The notes: generated by a model not told the origin, from the sequence alone. DNA of 64,000 nt from Pomphorhynchus laevis (GCA_012934845.2 WNNJ02003631.1:50131-114130); one strand, 5' to 3'. Counted from the stretch's first letter, positions 22,066 through 33,425 are shown. Numbers and translations are program-made.

Positions 22066-22720
22066 CTATACGGTATACCGGTTATGCTTGCGTATCAAAG
22101 ACCATTCAGAGGCAAGCATGGTATTCATCTTCGTTACCTCGCAATTAGAAAAGGCAAAATCTAATAAACTTCTCGAGCGATAACACTCATAAAACCGTTT
22201 CCCAGCGGGGATACAAAGTTTTAAGTTCATAGATGCAAAGTAACTAATAAGCTGTTGAAGTTTCGGGCTGTGTGGAATTGAATATTTTGCATTAAAATCA
22301 CCACCAACAAAAACTCTCGAATTAGATGGCAAATTAGAACAAAGCTGTGAAATTTCATCAATAATGTCAGCCGCAGAGAAGTCGGGATTAAAATAAACCG
22401 CAATGATAACCAGATAAGGAGTTACAAGACAAATTCAATTATCTGAGACAGAGTGAGACCAAGTTGAAGGCAAACACTTTATTGCTAGTATAACACCACC
22501 GAATGGACGACCTCTACCGTGTGAGCGGGCAGGTAGGTCAAAGGTATAGAACCCTTGTAGAGAAAGGTGATTCAGACTAAAAGTATCATTCAAAATTACC
22601 GCATCAAAACGCTGAATCCACGAGGCCAAGTCCAGATGAAGCAGAGATGATAAGCCTTCAACATTAAATAAAAGAATGCTAACCTTCGATAAATCAAAAT
22701 TGGTAACTATTGAGGTAGCA
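22066..22720 (-). pseudogene. LINE C endonuclease
   Basis: Reads 'LDLASWIQRFDAVILNDTF' (substrate-binding E/D region), 'RPFGGVILAIK', then 'SRVFVGGDFNAKYSIP' (catalytic GDFN motif) and 'SRSLLDFAFSN' (SxIDxxxxS position). Frame breaks separate the 22,435-22,629 and 22,066-22,332 segments. Confidence 0.75.
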
Positions 22721-22735
22721 GAGAAAGGATTTTTA

Positions 22736-23171
22736 TAATAATTTTTATAATAATTTCAATTTTTAAAAATATCCATTTGCAATGCACGAGCATTTACAAA
22801 TACTCTAAATTAAAGTTACAAAATTTATTTGCTTATATAACATCCAATTTCGCAAACATTATGTTATATGCATAACATCGTAAACTTTAGTATTTTTAAC
22901 TGCGTTTTATTGCAATTATCAGTTAATTATAATTATAATTTACTGCATTTTATTATATTTTCACAGCGTTTTATTATAAAATATTATAATTTTAATAATT
23001 ATATTACATTTTTTATTAATATAACTGTTAGATTATTATTTATTTTTACATGTTAATAAACTGCAAAGTTATAAAAAGTCATTAAAAAATATAATTTACT
23101 TATTATTTTGTTATCAAATTTATTTTTTATTGACTATTTGATAACAAATTGATTTGTTAAAAATAAAATAC
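22736..23171. other. AT-rich intron of PLC-beta
   Basis: Very AT-rich. Holds a 13-bp perfect inverted repeat, TTTGTTATCAAAT / ATTTGATAACAAA, at about 23,109-23,152. No coding sequence was seen. Confidence 0.45.
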
Positions 23172-23418
23172 CTCATTAGTCAAATGGACCAATTTAAGTT
23201 CTTCTTCTTGGTGGATCTTTTGTAACCGCTGCGTTTCTTGATTATGCTTGTTCGCCAAACGCCTGCGCTCTTCAACAAATAGTTTTACATTTTCAGTATT
23301 AATTTCCTTAAGTTTACGCTCCTTTTCAGCTTTGGACGTAATTTTTCTATCAGACATTACCATTCTCGTATCCTCGATACTCTTCTTTGCCTGGGCGTTA
23401 TTAAGCACTTTCTGCTCT
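23172..23418 (-). CDS. PLCB4/norpA: PLC-beta exon, C-terminal coiled coil (distal)
   Basis: Acceptor TTGTTTCACAG (to 23,419), donor GAG|GTATTT (23,172/23,171), 247 bp: 1 nt completing a codon plus 82 codons. The coil reads 'SKAEKERKLKEINTENVKLF' and 'VEERRRLANKHNQETQRL', closely like PLCB4/NorpA ('[20 protein letters not shown]', 'LEERKRLAMKQSKEMDQL'). This distal coil drives Gq binding, membrane association and dimerisation in the family. Phase 2 in and phase 0 out match its neighbours. Confidence 0.9.
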
Positions 23419-23884
23419 CTGTGAAACAAACGCCACTTTATCGTAATTGTCTATTATTATTTATTTAATTATAGGAATAAATAATTCAGGATGATCGCAT
23501 TAAAAATGTGTGAGTCGTAGTCTCAATATGACAATACCCAACAGCTGCGCCGTATTTTGTCATGTGACTGGATCGCCTTAGTGTTCACGATAAGTTTTAG
23601 CTTATAAAGCGATTATCAATGGCAAGTTATCGGTAATGGTAATAACTCATTACTTTATTTTTAAACGTATGACAAGCATTAAAATTCACTCATGGAAATA
23701 TATATAAGGTTAAACTCATTTATTACATTTTACTATTATAAATTCTAACTTATAATCATATTGATCGTATTTATTTTCTGAATCTGTGACCTTCTACTGA
23801 AGTCATTATCAAAAAACATCTAACATCTTAAAATTAAAGTACATAATTAAATAAAACAAAAGAGACAAAGTTATAGATATTCTA

Positions 23885-25240
23885 AATTCCTAAAGTCCAC
23901 TTCCAGGTACCTCCAAAACCCGCTCGTCACTCTCCACTCGCATCTGTCAGTTTTGACAGACAGTCAGAGAAAGGAGGTTGCCATTACAATGCTCTTAGCC
24001 TCCCCTCTGATGTTGCAGGCATCAATATTAGCCGTAGAAGTTTTTACCAAATAAAAAATAACTCTATTACCCCAAAGATCTGCGACTCATCTCGATTTAA
24101 AACTCCTTCATCTTCATCTACGAAAAATCTTTTGCGTGTAGAATCCGCGACCATCAGGTCGCGGATTCTACATATAAAGCGGAAGTTAATCCCATCAGGT
24201 TTACATGGGTTTGTAAAAAGTTGATCAGTCCATTCAGCGATCAGTGTATTGCATCCGATCGAAATTAAAGAGAATATCAATCTCCGTTCTCTCTTCCATT
24301 TTTCATAATCAACAACTCTCAGTTTTGTCACGAAAACAGTCATCAACTTGATGTACCTGTCTTTCCTGAATTTTCTGCTCCATTCGACCGCATCTACATT
24401 CATTTTATTAATTCTTCTCTCAAGTCACACGAGTATCCTGCGAGAATTGTTAACAGGGTAGAGATTCTGCTGTACACTAAGAGATTCTTTTACGAAGATC
24501 ACTCTGATGCACGTTAGTTCTACCTTATTTCAGATGTGCCACAAGGCTCCTCACTTTCTCTAATCTTATATCTTGCTGCTTCATTGTTCTATCTAAGCCT
24601 TTTAATCGTAATCAACATCTAGTGGTATACGTTGATGATACCACATCCCTTATTTCTGGACTTAGTTGCAAAAATGTAATCTCGGACATAGCCGTTTATT
24701 TTCAAAATTAAAAGATCAGCTATTCTCATTTAATATTCTACTAAACTTATCAAAATTGCAGGTGATTGCCTTTTATAGAGCCCTTGCGACATAGCAAAAA
24801 ATTAAGAGACTATCAATCTCAGCTCCCTCTTACATTTTGCACAATCAACAACTCCCAGTCTTTACATATTGAGTAAGATACATGGAGTTTACGATTACGA
24901 TTAAATGGTCGTCCGGATCAGACTTAAATAGATTCAAGAGTGTCCTCAAGAGAGATAGATGGTCCATGAAACGAGATCAGCATCTGTCATTAAGATGAAG
25001 TGCTCACGTGCGCATCTGGTGCAACTGGGTAATCTCGGTATTAGTCTTCTTCTCTAGAGGATGTCCCCGAGAACAAAGACTAGGTTTTCTGAATTCCTTA
25101 TATATAGACTACTAACCACCGTGTACCCATATTTGTTTCTCAGGTATGTAAAAAACCCTGAGTAATTCAGTCGGAAAGTGTCGCGTTGGTGTCAGCTGGT
25201 GGGCTCTGATCTCACTCCTCAAATACAAGAAGACTTTTAT
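23885..25240 (+). mobile_element. LINE B 3' portion, strongly decayed
   Basis: Aligns with 40,621-41,790. Shared stretches include CCCACTTCC.GG.ACCTCC, ATGCTNTTAGCCTCNCC, the YADD region ('VVYVDDTTSLISG' with YADD changed to YVDD at about 24,630) and the tail (ATTCAGTCGGA...GGGCTCTGATC, about 25,160-25,215). It is more diverged than the other LINE B copies. It lies antisense within PLC-beta intron 23.4-29.7 kb. Confidence 0.8.
24122..24176. repeat. Short inverted repeat in LINE B
   Basis: 'GTAGAATCCGCGACC' (24,138-24,152) is followed two bases later by its reverse complement 'GGTCGCGGATTCTAC' (24,155-24,169), a 15-bp perfect stem not found in the other LINE B copies. Confidence 0.5.
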
Positions 25241-25425
25241 GTAGGGATCAATACCATAATCTGATTTTTTTTGTTTTTTTTTTCATTTTTTCTAAATTGT
25301 TTTTCATATTCGATGAATGCTTTGGTTATAGTAAGAAAACCATTATTATTGTGTTAACTCATAACGAGTTCTTAATTGTATCGCACGACTACAATCAATA
25401 AAAAAGCACGTGCAGGCGCATTCCG

Positions 25426-26031
25426 GGTTAAGCTTCTCGACAAAGGTTGTAAAAAAGCATGCAGGTTTAAATTTTCTTGTTTGTGCTAATTAAAAAAGTT
25501 TCATTGGAAGTCTTTTTTATTAATATAACGTCACCGGTAGTTTTCAATTCATATAACCACTATATGTAGAGTGACGAATCTTAGCATCTGCCCTAGAACT
25601 TTGCTCATGCTTTGTAGCTAGAGAGATGTTGCTAGTGCATTGTGCTTCGGCTGGATACCAGCGTGTTGCTTGTTCAGCAACCTTAGTAAGCTGAGGAAGG
25701 AAGGAACGATATCACACGTGCTGTCCTGTGAAGCCACTGCTTACGCGAACCATACCAGATATAAGGCTGGTCACCGGTAAAGGAGCGTGCACTTAGTAAT
25801 TTCCTTTTATAGGTTTACTGAGGATTAAGTACTGTCGAAGTTGTGTAGCTACAAGGCCACACTGATGAGACCACCCTGTAGTGATGAGTAGACTAAGGTC
25901 GAAGCTAACTAAGGTTAGCTTCTCGACGAAGGTTGTAAAAAAGCATGCAGGTTTATACTTTCCTGATCGTGTTAATTAAAAAAGTTGTAGTGAGTCTTTC
26001 TTATTAATATAACGTAACCAGTATTTGTCAA
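25426..26031 (+). repeat. Small element 1 with ~120-bp terminal direct repeats
   Basis: 25,426-25,547 and 25,913-26,031 are direct repeats (GGTTA.GCTTCTCGAC, AAGGTTGTAAAAAAGCATGC, TTATTAATATAACGT). They enclose a 365-bp GC-richer, non-coding interior. This is one monomer of about 487 bp plus a partial second, as expected of elements copied from multimeric or circular RNA, or of a miniature terminal-repeat element. A hammerhead-like core ends exactly where the second repeat begins. No open frame. Confidence 0.6.
25862..25920 (+). ncRNA. Hammerhead-ribozyme-like core
   Basis: CTGATGA (25,862-25,868), then a 4-bp stem II GACC/GGTC (25,869-25,872 with 25,897-25,900, 24-nt loop), then GAA (25,901-25,903), then a perfect 6-bp stem III GCTAAC/GTTAGC with loop TAAG (25,904-25,919). 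These are in the order of a hammerhead. Against it: position 15.1 is G instead of A (paired with C rather than U), and stem I is weak (a possible GTCGA/TCGAC pairing, 25,834-25,838 with 25,923-25,927). Activity is untested. Confidence 0.35.
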
Positions 26032-27454
26032 TAAAATCAGCGACAAATGTCGGCAAATTAGGTTTGTCGTTTGAAATAAAAAGTTGAGTTTCCCCACTGT
26101 CGACCATAATCAATGTACTCTTGGGTTATCCGATCAACCCTCTATCCAGCACTTTTAATCTCAACACTACGTCGACCGCACAACTTTCTAGTTAATTGGA
26201 GTCTTCAGTAAATGAGTATTACAGTATTCTCGTAAAAAGATAATTTTTGTTAATACATCAGCAAATGATGTGTTTTTTCATGTAACTTCCTGAATTACAT
26301 GTACACGAATGTCATTTAATTTGAAATAACAAAGTTACATAAAATGTGTTGCAATGATGAGTTAAGCGATAAAGATGGTGGTGTGGTAGAAATATCTGCG
26401 AAATGCAGATGATACCAGTCTTATAAAGCATTAAAACCTTGCGTTTATTTTGTTTTATTTTATTTTGTTTTAGTACTTCAGTAAAAGGTCAAAAATTCAG
26501 AAAATAAATGAAATCAATTTGGTTGCCATGACGATCGTTCCAAATGCAAAATGTATTTTTATGTTTTGGTCTAATGTGAAAGTTACTCATTACTTCAAAA
26601 TCATTTAAATAATTTAATATATGCATATTTTAAACTAGGTTACTGTAAAAATAACATCAAGCAGAAAATAGTAAAATATATAAATCAACACAATAATATA
26701 AAGAATAAATTTAAACTCTTAAGTGGTAAATTTTTATGGATGGGTAATAAATAATATACTTTGTATTAGAATCATATACTTAATCAAATTACAAAATTAG
26801 CAGTTCCTCCTTATTATAATACATTGTCTGTTATTTTTAGTCAATTCATAAAAATTGACTTTTCTTAAAAATTCAAATTTAAAATTTTAACGTGGTATAC
26901 ATTTGAAAATCAAATATAACGATTATTACTTATTTATAATTATTTATTTATTATTATTATTTATTATTATCAGTTAGATGATCTTATCTATTTGATAGCA
27001 ATATTTTCATAAAATAAATTATTTAAAAATCATTTTTGCAAGTTTGTTTTGTAGTGCGACTGTGTTAAGCATGAAAGTTGATCAACTTTGTACGTAGGAT
27101 CCAGCTGTGTAAATGGATTTTGTAGAACAACTATTTATCAGAGTTACTGTAAAAATACCATCAAACCGAAAATAGTAAAATATTTAAATCAACACAATAA
27201 TATTAATAATAAATTTAAAACCATTAGCGAAAATTTTTATGGACAATAAATATACTTTGTATTATAATATGATACTATATAATCAAATTTAATCAGAGGA
27301 AATACGTCCTAAAGCACGTATTCTGCTATGTTGGGTAGAGGAGTTAGGGGCCGAAACCTGATAGCATAGCAGTTCCTCCTGATGACCTCAAATCCTTATT
27401 ATGATACAACGTCTGTTATTTATTAGTCAATTCATAAAAATGACTTTTTAAATT
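26032..27454. repeat. AT-rich dispersed repeat copies
   Basis: Two copies of one repeat, about 26,640-26,880 and 27,135-27,440, share 'AATCAACACAATAATAT', 'CTTTGTATTA', 'GCAGTTCCTCCT' and 'TTTAGTCAATTCATAAAAA'. The second holds a GC-richer core with CTGCTATGTTGGGTA and CCGAAACCTGATAGCATAGC, which are imperfect inverted partners. Related copies are near 2.8, 15.9, 55.1 and 57.0 kb. No gene. Confidence 0.6.
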
Positions 27455-28016
27455 TCAATTTTTTATTTTAACTTGATTTAAATTATAAAAAATTTTAAAA
27501 CAATTATTAATTTTATTATTTAATTATTAAATTTTGATTTAGCATTATTATGTTTGGTTTAGTTTATAATTATATTAAATACGTAGACTCAGGTAGCTGA
27601 TTTGATTGTGTCGTAAAAAAATATCGTAAATGATTCTCTGTTTAGGAGTGTCTACATATCAATTCAGAAGACTTGACTTTTATTTTAAATTCATTTTTTA
27701 TTTTAACTTGATTTATATTATAAAAAATCTTAAAACAATTATTAATTTTATTATTTTATTATTACTTTTTGATTTAGCATTATTATGTTTTGTTTATTTT
27801 ATAATTATATTAAATACCTGGACTCAGGTAGCTGATTTAATATGGTATGCATGAAAGTTAGCTGATTTGATTTATCCAAATAAGATAAATTATCTTATTA
27901 TATAAGATAATTTATCTTATTTATTTTATTATTTAATTATTAAATTTTGATTTAGCATTATTATGTTTGGTTTAGTTTATAATTATATTAAATACGTAGA
28001 CTCTGTTAGCTGATTT
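27455..28016 (+). repeat. Three tandem AT-rich units
   Basis: Units ending near 27,605, 27,842 and 28,016 share 'TTTTGATTTAGCATTATTATG', a TTATAATTATATTAAATAC block and 'TAGCTGATTT'. An inverted copy is at 15,225-15,400. A long perfect palindrome separates units 2 and 3. Confidence 0.65.
27878..27922. repeat. Perfect palindrome, 20-bp arms
   Basis: AAATAAGATAAATTATCTTA (27,878-27,897) is exactly mirrored at 27,903-27,922 around TTATA. It could extrude as a cruciform. Confidence 0.7.
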
Positions 28017-28702
28017 GTGTTCACTAAAAAGTTGTTATCGAAGCTGGTGTTGCTTCGTGGATTTTAGATGTTCCCACCAAATGTTTAATATCCGCTACGT
28101 TGTCTCAGACTTATCTCTTATACAGATAATTCGCGTCTGAATAGAAAAAGGGCCATCACACACACAACTCATTGAAAATTCGTTGTCCGATATGGGTATA
28201 AAATTTTTGGTGCAGAGAGAATATATACACTAATATTATATTATAATATTATAATATAATATTATACACTTTATTAACAAAGTGAAATTCATTGTTATTG
28301 TCAATTATTAAAAATTCATTATTATCTATTTGTTCCTCTCTATTTGTAAAAACTGGCAAAAGTACTCGATAAATGTTTAAATGCTATTACTGTTTATTTG
28401 ATAATTAGTAACTCATTTTATATTTCTAGTGATTAGTAAATAATTGATTAATAAATAATATTCCACATTTAGAACCAAAGCAATTTGAAGTGTTTTAAAG
28501 TATTGATTTAAAAAAATCAATACATTATATTGAAAATATCCATTTATTTCTCATTTGTTCTATAAATCAAATCACTTTTTCTTATAAGCAGTATAATTTA
28601 CTTTATGCTTATATCTCTTGAATATTTGTATTTGTTTTTTCCTCGTGTGCATTTTTATTTTTTACCTTTTAATTTTTTATTGTTTTTTTTCGATGCCTCA
28701 AA

Positions 28703-29250
28703 ACAACGAGGTCCATCAATAATCAATCAAATGATCAATTTATGTATTAATTTTTAAATGCGACCGTAATGCAACCTGTTAGCTGAAGCTATTATGTAGC
28801 CAGCTAAAATACAAGTTAGTCGAAGAGGTCCGGAAATATTTCAACAAAATGAAATTCAACCGACTACCAACAAGACGATTTCAATTACTCATTTCAATCT
28901 GATGGAGGACCACCATGTGTATCGTCAATATAGTGCATGCTGAGGGACGAAACAACGATGATACACAGACGTCCACTGATGAGTCCCGCTCTGTGGAGTT
29001 GTCTGGACAGCATGCTTTCTGTCGTAATGCGACCTGATAGCTGAAGCTATTATGTAGCCAGCTAAAATACAAGTTAGTCGAAGAGGTCCGTAAATATCTC
29101 AACAAAATGAATATCAACCGACTACCAACAAGACGATTTCAATGCATCAATTTTTAAATTGATGCATTGATTAAATGATTTGATTGATTACACAACGAGG
29201 TGCATCTATAATCAATCAAATGATCAATTTATGTATTAATTTTTAAATTA
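28703..29250 (+). repeat. Small element 2, nested direct repeats
   Basis: Outer repeats of about 58 bp (28,703-28,760 and 29,193-29,250; AATCAATCAAATGATCAATT shared) flank inner direct repeats of 121 bp (28,765-28,885 and 29,023-29,143; about 93 percent identical by eye; TAGCTGAAGCTATTATGTAG shared). These surround a 137-bp interior with hairpins. The architecture parallels element 1 at 25.4 kb. There is no credible coding frame. Confidence 0.6.
28944..28987 (+). ncRNA. Swapped hammerhead-like halves
   Basis: GGGAC-GAAAC (28,944-28,953) lies 22 nt before CTGATGA-GTCCC (28,976-28,987). GTCCC and GGGAC would pair as stem II, and CTGATGA and GAAA are the two conserved hammerhead strands, but in circularly permuted order. 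The space between is too short for normal stems I and III, so this is a resemblance rather than a ribozyme call. Confidence 0.2.
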
Positions 29251-29723
29251 ATGCATTTTTGTAAAAATGCAACTTTTACTAAAATTGACGAGTGCAAGAC
29301 CGTAGCCTGGGAATTGGATGTGATAATGCATTTAGCTATTTAACCAATTGTGCGTTTATACATAAATTAAAATACAGTGCCAATTAAATGAGACAAATTT
29401 GTAAATCTATTAATTTTGAATTAAATTGAAAGACATATATCGTTTTCACGCTGTTGCATACAGTATTAGCCAAAATACCATAGCCAAATTAAAATCGCAC
29501 TGAGTATGTAATTGCTTTCAATAAAATTGCTTTCAGTCGGTGTGCAGAATTGTACAGTAAATAAGATGCTTCCTAGATTATATAAATTCTAATTCAATAA
29601 AAATTAAAAAACCGATATCTGCAATTGAAATTATGTCTAAAGTGACGAGCCTCAAAAATATAAAATCTGACCTCACTTTAAAATCACGGATGTGATTAAT
29701 AAATATAGTTCTAAACAACCTAC
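29251..29723. other. AT-rich intron of PLC-beta
   Basis: No repeat or coding segment recognised. Confidence 0.4.
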
Positions 29724-29927
29724 TTGTCTTGTCTTTGGTCCAGATCTCTTATCTGGCTTAATTGGATGTCAACAATAGATTCTCGAAGTACACTCATTTG
29801 ATTTTTGATGTATAATTTGTAATATCCCCATTGCTCAACGTTCTGTGTTTGTAATAACCTCCCCCATTCTTTCTCTTGCCGTTTTATTAGGTCAGTCAAT
29901 TTTTGTTTAGTTGACGGCTTATTTATC
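29724..29927 (-). CDS. PLCB4/norpA: PLC-beta exon, C-terminal coiled coil (middle)
   Basis: Acceptor TTTTTTGAAG (to 29,928), donor AA|GTAGGT (29,724/29,723), 204 bp: 1 nt, 67 codons, 2 nt. It reads 'KQKLTDLIKRQEKEWGRLL' and 'DIQLSQIRDLDQRQDK', similar to PLCB4 ('KSKVKEIVAQHTKEWSEMI', 'DLHLSQQCELL'). Incoming phase 2 completes the TC of the exon at 42,020, and outgoing phase 2 completes with the A of the exon at 23,418. Confidence 0.88.
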
Positions 29928-31005
29928 CTTCAAAAAATCGTATTTTAGAATTTTACATTAATAAATCTCACAAGGTTTACTCACATTGTAAATGAAATAT
30001 CATTTGTTGGAATATAAGGTTTAACGGTTTTTACAATATTTTAAAAATATAATAGGTAGTTAAATAAAGCATTGAAAGCGAATGAAAAACCTCCAAAAAC
30101 CTAAAAATCCAATAACTTTAAAATTATTGTATTTAAGTAATATTAAACGAGATTTTTTGCAGTAGCAAAAATTAACCAACATGTTGATTATTTCGGTTTA
30201 TCTTTAATAACGCAGATTAAAAGATATAATATACCAATTAAGGAGATGTATAGTAAAATATGTTCAAAGTTTAGAATACCAATATTTCCATTATAAATTG
30301 ACGGTTCACTAATTGACTTCTGTTATTAGTGGAGAGAGTAAAGTACAAAATTTTATTTAAATAACAAATCTTCGATAACCAACTGCTATCGATATTTAAA
30401 TAAAAAAATTACTTTCTCCACTAATAAATAACACTATTTCCTTTATTTCGGACATAATAATTGTGCAATAATTTATTATTCGTGTATGGCATAAATTTGA
30501 GTGCGAGTGCATTCTTCAGCTGATCATGAAAAATGTCTAAAGAAAAATAATCCATTGGGGTCAGTAAGCAACATGACTGGCGAAGGTGTATCATTAAATA
30601 ATCCATCAGGTCAGTAAGTAACGTGACTGGCAAAGGAGTATCATCGGGATAAGTTTTGTATTCGATTATTCATAATATGCATTTATCGCATAAATTACAC
30701 ATTTCAACACTTTCGAATTGTGTCGTAAACTGCTTTCAAGGATCTATAGGACCAAAATATTATGATGTGTTTCAAATTTTCGAACTTTCAGAATTCATCA
30801 TATGGAAGAATGTGATAACAATTGAAACGTTCAGTTTTTACTTTACATTTTTCTATTCTATGATTTTCTTAATAAATAACAACTTGAAATAGTAATTAGA
30901 CAAGGAATTAAAAATAAATATAAGCAATTTTAGTAGTAAAGTCCCACACAAGAAGAGAACTCTTGCAGACAGAAATCAGCGATCTTATCGCATGATCTCC
31001 ATACC
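29928..31005. other. Intron DNA with a 52-bp tandem duplication
   Basis: 'AATAATCCAT...GGTCAGTAA' is doubled (about 30,545-30,595 and 30,597-30,645; both contain ACTGGC.AAGG.GTATCAT). The short frames here have no recognisable content. Confidence 0.45.
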
Positions 31006-31910
31006 TCACTTATGTTCAAAGCACCTCCCATCATTCAAAGACGGGCAGCATCTATCATCCTTCAATGACATCCAGTTCTTTGGAAGACGGGCAGCCATCC
31101 ACTTCGTGTTTTTTAAAGGAGTTACGCTTTTGAACTCTACACCGCAGCCAGGACCATCGCAAGTGAGGCACCTTCAGAACTCAACAGAGAAGTGTAATTG
31201 AATAAGCACTTCTTTTCTTTTGAATTTCTCACATGTTGTTTCCATTTCATGTTTTATTACGAATTTTACAGTATAAGATCAGTCATACCCCGCAACGTTA
31301 TAAACATTTTCTGTATCATCCCCATAAAAATGTAAAAATCTTACATAAAACCCGCTATCTATATGATCATAATTTTTTTATCTCTGTGAAAACGTCATTA
31401 CATCTCCCAGCGTCCTCAATGATGCCAACTTCAGCTTTTCCACGGTTTTCGTCGGCATAGACATTGTTTCTTTCATAATCTGCAAGATCATGAAAACTTT
31501 CGATAATATCACTGATAAATCCATCTTCAACTGTTTCATGGTCATCCACATCCTTGTTATAATTTGTGAAACCGTCATTAATCTCTTCAACATAATCGAT
31601 ATAACCAATCACAGCATTATGATGTCAAGCCCTTTGTATCAGCAACTGGAAAAATGATAATTCGGAGAAATATGCTCTTTCCTTTCTCACATCAACCCAA
31701 GAAGAGTAGAAAATGTCAAAAATGAAGGTAATTTTTTACTTCCAGCGGTTTAAAACCCAATCCAAAGTTTCCTCATATCAACGAAAACAGTTTCAAAGCT
31801 TCTTGTGGATCTACATCTATAAGCATTTCATTGTCCATCATCAGATACGCCGTCGAGGCAAGATTATAAGGAAAATCACAAGCCACTACCCAAAATTTGT
31901 TTAATGAATA
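31006..31910. other. Less AT-rich segment, possibly an old transposon relic
   Basis: Several open or near-open frames occur on both strands, among them a strongly acidic 81-codon minus frame at 31,367-31,612 ('DDHETVEDGFISDIIESF') and 'SKHLPSFKDGQHLSSFND' on plus (31,018). The acidic region resembles the C-terminal part of some Tc1/pogo-group transposases, but no catalytic motif is visible. I cannot name it. Confidence 0.25.
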
Positions 31911-32912
31911 TTTACAACTTCTTTAAAGCTTTGACGCACATTTTTGCTGCTAGGGCACTTGACTCGTTAAAACTTTTTGAAACTTTTTTTTTAAATAATC
32001 GTACATTTTAATTGCTAAGGGATTGTTTCTGATAATTTATGAAATACGTAATAAACCATGGGCCGCTAAGTGTCAGTCGATTAAGTATTAAACTGGTACA
32101 TATTGCCAATTAGCCTCTTCGTGGAGCGGCCAGTCAACGTATGTTCGACATTTGTCGATCAACGGTTAAATAATTGGCCGGGTTCCATCAGCCGTAGAGA
32201 TAGTCTTTTCATTGACTATCTCAGATCCCTTCGATGACTCCAACGGCGAATAAGACAATGAACGAAAAGACGTAAGAAAATCACGCAGGCCTATTTCCTT
32301 ACAGTAGCAATGTTGAATCATCAAAGGCTATTTGGAACGGGAGATAGCCCAACAAACAAAATCACTCTGATGAACTAACGGCAGATAGGACAATGGCGAA
32401 AAGTGATTTCGGAAACGGACATGATTGAACAAGCAAACCAAGACAATGAAAATAGCAATCAACAAATTTGCAAAATATAAATCAAATGCGAAGAACAATG
32501 GTCAACTCACCACTGACTGGAGGAGTTTTCATTGTCGGGTGCCGTAGGACCAGGCAATTGTACGGCGACAGCGAAAGAGGCATAAACATCTTAAGCTCAT
32601 TAGCTTTTATGTAGGAACGTATGATGCCATATCACTTGCGGGGAAGGAATAATAATTAGTTGAAAATATTGTTCGCTTCGGTCTAGAAATAGTCGGAGTG
32701 ACTTATCTTCACTTTTCTGAAACTGGAACTAAACTTTTTGATCAAGGTTGGACCTTAGACTATTCGGGAGTTACCAACGGAAGCGACGACAGGCGGGTGT
32801 ATAGATACATACAAGTCCCCGGTTGTTGTTAGTGATAGAGAGAGGTTTAGCCCATTTAACGAGAGATTTACGTATCTGAGACTTTTAGTTAAAGCGGAAA
32901 TGGGATTTTTTT

Positions 32913-33425
32913 GTGTGTGCGTACGCTTTCAACATTATCTTGGAATACACAGACTTCATGGAAGATCTTCCGGCTCTGCTTGATACTACTCCTGTTGGAG
33001 ATTACCTCGTTCTATTGGGTGACTTCAATGCTCATTTTGGTAGCGACAGTAGCACTTGGAAGGGAGTGTTGGGAAGGAACGGACTCTCTAATCTAAATGC
33101 GAGTGGTGTTGAATTATTGCACTTTCGTTCGTGTAACAATTTATGCATAACCAACACCATGTTTGAACATAAGGATATCCATGGATGCACATGGGATCAG
33201 GATTCTCTCAGTCAAAGATCAATGATTGATTTTGTAGTCGTTTTATCTGATCTGCGACTTTATGTTGCGGACACTCATGTGAAGAGAAGAGCTAAGCTGT
33301 CAACCGATCACTACCTTGTAGTTAGTAAACTACGATGGCAGGATCGGATACTAGACAAGCCTGGTAAACCCAAACGTTGTGGGAGGGCGTGCTGGGAGCG
33401 TTCTGCAGATGTTTCTGTCAAATAA
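32913..33425 (+). pseudogene. LINE A copy 2 endonuclease segment
   Basis: A continuous 170-codon frame: 'YLVLLGDFNAHFGSDSSTW', 'GVLGRNGLSNLNASGVELL', 'SQRSMIDFVVVLSDLRLYV', 'RRAKLSTDHYLVVSKLRWQ'. Catalytic D-x-N and D-H residues are intact. It ends at a TAA shared with copy 1, so the stop may predate both copies. Confidence 0.8.

Larger units (their letters stand above)
19905..22735 (-). mobile_element. LINE C, Jockey/R1-like, 5'-truncated
   Basis: A minus-strand non-LTR element starting inside the endonuclease (about 22,735; ORF1 absent) and running to the C-terminal zinc-finger end. All main ORF2 domains are recognisable in order with several frame breaks. It shows no sequence affinity with LINE A or D. 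It lies in the last PLC-beta intron, in the same orientation as the gene. Confidence 0.8.

Noticed and set aside
22066-22629. Host AP-endonuclease gene
   Set aside because: The GDFN-type endonuclease is followed in order by LINE reverse transcriptase blocks, so it belongs to LINE C.
25560-25900. A tRNA or other known structured RNA gene in the GC-richer interior of direct-repeat element 1
   Set aside because: No acceptor stem with matching D-, anticodon- and T-arms could be built. Only the hammerhead-like core remained.
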